Notes under the pieces: generated by a model
What the model saw: the letters and a program-made list of their open reading frames with translations, nothing else
What the model was told of the DNA's origin: nothing
Database searches by the model: none
Origin: Prostheceraeus crozeri
Lineage: Eukaryota > Platyhelminthes > Polycladida > Euryleptidae
DNA: 64,000 nucleotides
Assembly (NCBI GenBank): GCA_907163375.1
Contig: CAJQUW010007262.1
Coordinates: 1-64,000, forward strand
Reading direction: 5' to 3'
In this document: one piece after another, positions 60,600-64,000 of the stretch
Layout of the letters: the number at the start of each line of letters is the position of its first letter
Position numbering within the stretch: position 1 is the first letter of the stretch
Program-made: the position numbers and the translations under genes

Positions 60600-61252
60600 G
60601 ACACTGGAAGAACGCGATTATGCTGTTAAAAGTTGTAATCTTTTGGGAATTTTGTGAGAATTGTATCTTATCTTGAAGATTTTCCTGAGATTTTGGACCA
60701 CGTAGAGTGGTCGGATGAGTCATGTTTTAAACTAAACGGATGAATAAATCGACACAATTGTGTCTGTTGGTCCGCATCTGATCTACACGAGAATTGCAGC
60801 AAGAGTACCTGGTGTAACTGTTTGGGATGCCATTAGAGCTCTGGATTAATCGGTCCATTTTTTATTCGACAAGGCAATGACGGTAGAATGATTCCTATGA
60901 ACACTACGTGAAAAGTTTCAGCCTTTGGTGCCTGAGCGTGAATGTTATATTGATTTATCCTTTCAGTATGATGAAGCGCCTGCTAATTATGGTGTCTCCG
61001 TCCGATAGTACATGCCTTAATCATTTTCCGAGTAGATGGATAAACCGCTGCCGTCCCGTGGAATGGATTGGAAGACACCCAGACTTCAGTACTCCAGACT
61101 TAATTTTTTTATGGGGAGTCATAACTGTATTGCACACAGTCGTTTGCATTTTGAACATTTAATGTAGTTATGTGTAATACAATTATCCCGTTTCATTCGT
61201 TATTCTTCGTTTGTGATCATTCGGGTTCGGTTATTTCTGGGCCACTCTGTAT
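60600..61252 (+). pseudogene. Mariner-like transposase relic
   Basis: Broken over many frames but readable: ERDYAVKS (about 60610), DHVEWSDESCFKLNG then NRHNCVCW (first catalytic Asp, near 60700-60760), YDEAPANYGVSVR (decayed second Asp block, Asp present, near 60968-61005), and RPVEWIGRHPDF then PDLIFLWGV (third block, near 61050-61120). The WSDE-x-x-FKL-G and FLWGV patterns match the group that includes the DD41D element at 50 kb, but this is far older. The right end TTTCTGGGCCACTCTGTA (61235-61252) resembles a mariner terminus; no left end was found. Confidence 0.7.
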
Positions 61253-62669
61253 ATTATGCTTCTACTGCTTGTATCATCAAAGTTGCTAGCATTCTGAATT
61301 GTATTGTTGAAGCAAAACATTGATATTGCATTGCAACCTGTGATGGCTTTTTACTCTTTGTAAAGAATAAACTTGAATAAATAAATACACTGCAATTAAT
61401 TTCGTACCTGAAAAACAATACTTTGTTATTTGATCGCTCATTCTAAACCTATGCAAAATGGAGCTCAGTTCAAGACTTATTAGTTTGAATCTGCGATGAT
61501 GTTTCCTCTACATGATAGTTTAGTGCTTCGTTTGATTCTTTCCTTAGCTTTTTCATCAATGATTTTTACACTTCAGCTAAGACTATATAAACCGCAATAC
61601 TTCAACGTGGTCTTCCGCCATGTCGGTTTGTGGAAAGGCACAAAATATCGCCTTATAGGGAGAGGAAAGTCAGAAATCAGCAGGCACTCACCCAGTAGCC
61701 CTTCGAACCTTATTTCAAGTGCTGGTATAAGAAATTGCTACTAGAGCTATGTTTGTCATCTAGTAACTACATGAGTACAAGCACATCCACAAATCATACT
61801 GCAGTTCGAATCACAATCCCATTTTGAATGTCAAATAATAACTGAAAGTGCACGTAGCTCGGTCAAAATTTTACATATTGTCTTTATTCGCTCAATCAAT
61901 GCTAGCCGAATTCCTGATTCCTGCTAGCCACATGTTTTCATAATTTATTAACTTTAAACCGCAGGAACGTGGTTAAGTCTCGTGATGAGGTCATCATGGA
62001 CACGCTCTCAGTCTCTTTTGCGGCACGAAACCAAGAGATTAATTTGATTTGACCATATACTCTTTCAACTATACTGGCAATTCTCTTTGTTTCTTGAACA
62101 CGCTTCCGTCAATGTATTGAACGCTGGAATAAATCTTCTTTTTTGGAACACCAGGGATAACTCCCTTTTTCCTCACTGCTGAAAATGTCTTAACGAACCA
62201 ATCTGGATACCCACCTTGTTGCATAATGACGGTAAGACGATTGATCTCATCTTAAATATGTTGTGAGAGCATACAATTCGAGCTCTGTTGAAAATGTTCC
62301 GCGCTTATTTAACTTTCCAACTTTTAGGGCAATGAGCTTCATAATTTATGTTAACACCTGTGAAAGTTGGGTTCATGAATAGAGATAGTTAGGCTCTCTG
62401 TGGGTCTTTTTCTATCCATCAAAATCATCAACTTTTTATTCTGAAATCGGTGTGCTAATTACACTAGCCGAAGGGTCTTAAAATGGATGAATACAGTGAT
62501 GGTTACTTCTCAAACTTTGTCTAATTCGGACGGGAGTACTTGGCATGCTAAGTCCATGCAACTTCACAAAGAAATAGTCTCATCTTTTGCATCAATATCG
62601 CATGAGTGGCGCAAGTAAAAATGTGCCACGCATTAACTTCATTCTACTGAAATGACACACTATACTCAC
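61253..62669. other. Start of LIAS intron 1, no recognised genes
   Basis: A GC-richer patch at 61600-61740 has a short plus frame without recognisable features. A well-placed donor GTGAGT lies at 62669 on the minus strand. Confidence 0.35.
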
Positions 62670-62908
62670 TGCTCTCCTTTTACTCTCTTCAATGATTCTG
62701 AACTTTGAAATTCATGATCCTTAACAAAATCCTCCAATTCTGGTCCGCTCGATAGCTTCTTCTTCAATTCTTCTAAACGACCACTGCTGCTTTCTGAAGA
62801 AGTGATGTCGCTTGAAAAACGTGCTATAGCAGGAAAGATAGCCTTCTTATGCCTTACAGCGGCTCCACAATGTGAGCAAAGAGATCTTCTAAACATTCTA
62901 ATCTACCT
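62670..62908 (-). CDS. LIAS: LIAS exon with start codon (lipoyl synthase, N-terminus)
   Basis: Coding part is 62896 down to 62670. Lipoyl synthase is the mitochondrial radical-SAM enzyme that inserts two sulfurs into protein-bound octanoyl chains to make lipoate on dehydrogenase E2 subunits and glycine-cleavage H protein. The translated N-terminus (MFRRSLCSHCGAAVRHKKA...) is Arg/Lys/Ser/Ala-rich and fits a mitochondrial presequence. It is followed by a segment LSSGPELEDFVKD that resembles the N-terminal region of animal LIAS. The exon ends ...KGE + two bases (CA) before a GTGAGT donor; joined to the exon at 47777 it reads KGE-H-LHLPPWLKTEIP, a family signature. A 3' splice site (tttcag) lies 12 bases before the ATG, so this is probably not the first exon. 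The assignment rests on the joined signature rather than on the weakly conserved presequence. Confidence 0.9.
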
Positions 62909-62975
62909 CTGAAATGGAGAAGGGCCACGAGTTAATATTCATACAACAAAAAAAACAGATAAATGCGTACATACG

Positions 62976-63035
62976 TTCTGAGCAGTGTCCTCATGTAGAT
63001 AGTATCCCTAGTCACTGGACCGATAGCGACAACAA
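62976..63035 (-). other. Possible LIAS 5' untranslated exon
   Basis: On the minus strand a donor-like AAC|GTATGT occurs with the last exonic base at 62976. It pairs with the acceptor cttctccatttcag|a at 62909, giving a 67-bp intron similar in size to the 57-bp LIAS intron 2. The short exon contains an upstream ATG (near 62990) that cannot read through into LIAS in frame. The 5' end is a guess, and I see no clear TATA box. This is inferred from splice signals only. Confidence 0.4.
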
Positions 63036-64000
63036 TAAATTGAAATAAATCACATCTTCAAAGTTGGGAAAAATCAACTATTTGTGAATTTTGTTGACTT
63101 GATATACTTCAACAGCTGAGCTTTTTTGTCGTAGTACATAAAATCACCTTATTTGACATCACCCAGACTATTATTACGGTGAAATAAAGTATAAAGCTAC
63201 TGAATGTCAATTTCAATACTGTTTGACAATATCAGACAACGGTAGGCCCTGTATAAATCAAATTAACTAGTCATCATTAGGAGTGCAGCGGATTTGAAAA
63301 TTTTAAATTTCCGGAATTAATTAGGATTTCCCGGATTTGGAGATAAAACGAATCTACATTGCATTACGTAGATTTGTTTTTTCCTAAATAGTACAACGTG
63401 TCTATAGTAGTTACTGAATTGATCCATCGTTTTTGTCACTCATATTTTGATTTGCCTATTTTGTTATTCCTAAAAAAATGAAGTTATAGTCACATAAATT
63501 GTTTTCGATGCTCAATGGGGCAAGCCAGGAAACTATTGCAGTTCAACATCGACAGTCTGCTCCACTATTTTAGATGCATTGATTCAGAATGGTATAAGTC
63601 TTCAATCATCATCAGAACAGCCTACTTTCTAATGACGCAATCCGGTTCAGTACGTTAGGCGGCTTAATTATATTAAGAAGTTCGCAGCAAAAATAAAAAA
63701 TGCGACACGGGACCGAACCCCCTCGCACGCATGGATAACGTTGACATAAGACCAGAGTTTATTTATATTTAATCAACAAATTTCTCGGTAATACCTAGCT
63801 GTCACGTCATTTGATGTAGGCCTGTCGGTAGTAGAAAAATCGAAGGGAGTGCATGAGACGTAACAAAAATGTTTTCAATTAATTTCCTTGAAGCGAAGTC
63901 TATTTGCATTCATTTCACAACGTAGCGCAACATACGGTATGTTTCAATCATTTCATCAAATCCGGTGCACTCCTTGTCATCATAAGATTATGCTAGCAAC
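63036..64000. promoter_or_regulatory. Upstream region of LIAS, promoter expected
   Basis: By position the LIAS promoter should fall near 63000-63200. I see no TATA box, initiator or CpG cluster that I would defend. A B-box-like sequence on the minus strand at 63705-63722 (GGGGTTCGGTCCC) may be another tRNA-type repeat remnant. Confidence 0.3.

Overview
This is a stretch of animal nuclear genome, most likely from an invertebrate. The evidence is a spliced, mitochondrially targeted metabolic gene in a sea of AT-rich non-coding DNA with many transposable elements typical of animals (Tc1/mariner, hAT, P/THAP-like, Penelope-like, LINEs, tRNA-derived SINEs). I see no operons, no bacterial genes, no CRISPR array and no recognisable LTR retrotransposon. 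The species cannot be named from this sequence.

The only host gene I can identify is LIAS (mitochondrial lipoyl synthase), on the minus strand. Exon with the start codon: 62670-62908. Exon 2: 47684-47777. Exon 3: 47394-47626. Exon 4: 11538-11730. The gene continues past the left edge, and I did not find the C-terminal exons. Its introns are about 14.9 kb, 57 bp and 35.7 kb, so about 50 kb of this window lies inside LIAS. Exon 4 carries an apparent one-base insertion.

Layout. 1-11.5 kb (LIAS intron 4 or beyond): a fold-back palindrome (2.48-3.29 kb), a SINE (3.7 kb), a LINE 3' end (4.97-5.89 kb), a P-like transposase relic (10.05-11.1 kb). 11.7-47.4 kb (intron 3): a hAT-like element (18.03-20.28 kb) with an 880-bp hAT derivative abutting it (20.29-21.17 kb), a THAP/P-like relic (21.36-22.7 kb), a LINE fragment (23.55-24.11 kb), a Tc1 element (25.27-26.92 kb), a Penelope-like RT relic (28.4-29.25 kb), a complete hAT element with a spliced transposase gene (29.43-33.60 kb), three SINE copies (34.8, 39.7 and 40.0 kb), and an element with perfect 42-bp inverted repeats (42.07-44.16 kb). 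47.8-62.7 kb (intron 1): a DD41D mariner-like element (49.48-51.55 kb), a DD34E Tc1 element (51.96-53.35 kb), an inverted Penelope-like pair (53.65-57.69 kb) with a 1.27-kb hAT-type element inserted in it, a 5'-truncated LINE (57.82-58.87 kb), and a mariner relic (60.6-61.25 kb).

Nearly every transposase or RT frame seen is broken by one or more lesions. Several (DD41D, the Tc1 elements, the inverted Penelope pair) are otherwise well preserved, which suggests fairly recent activity. Inverted-repeat structures are unusually frequent, so the LIAS pre-mRNA may form long double-stranded RNA. No previously undescribed functional system can be asserted; the strongest leads are the inverted Penelope locus, the 42-bp-TIR element with its 60-bp tandem array, the pair of hAT elements sharing termini and six-base target duplications, and the state of LIAS itself.
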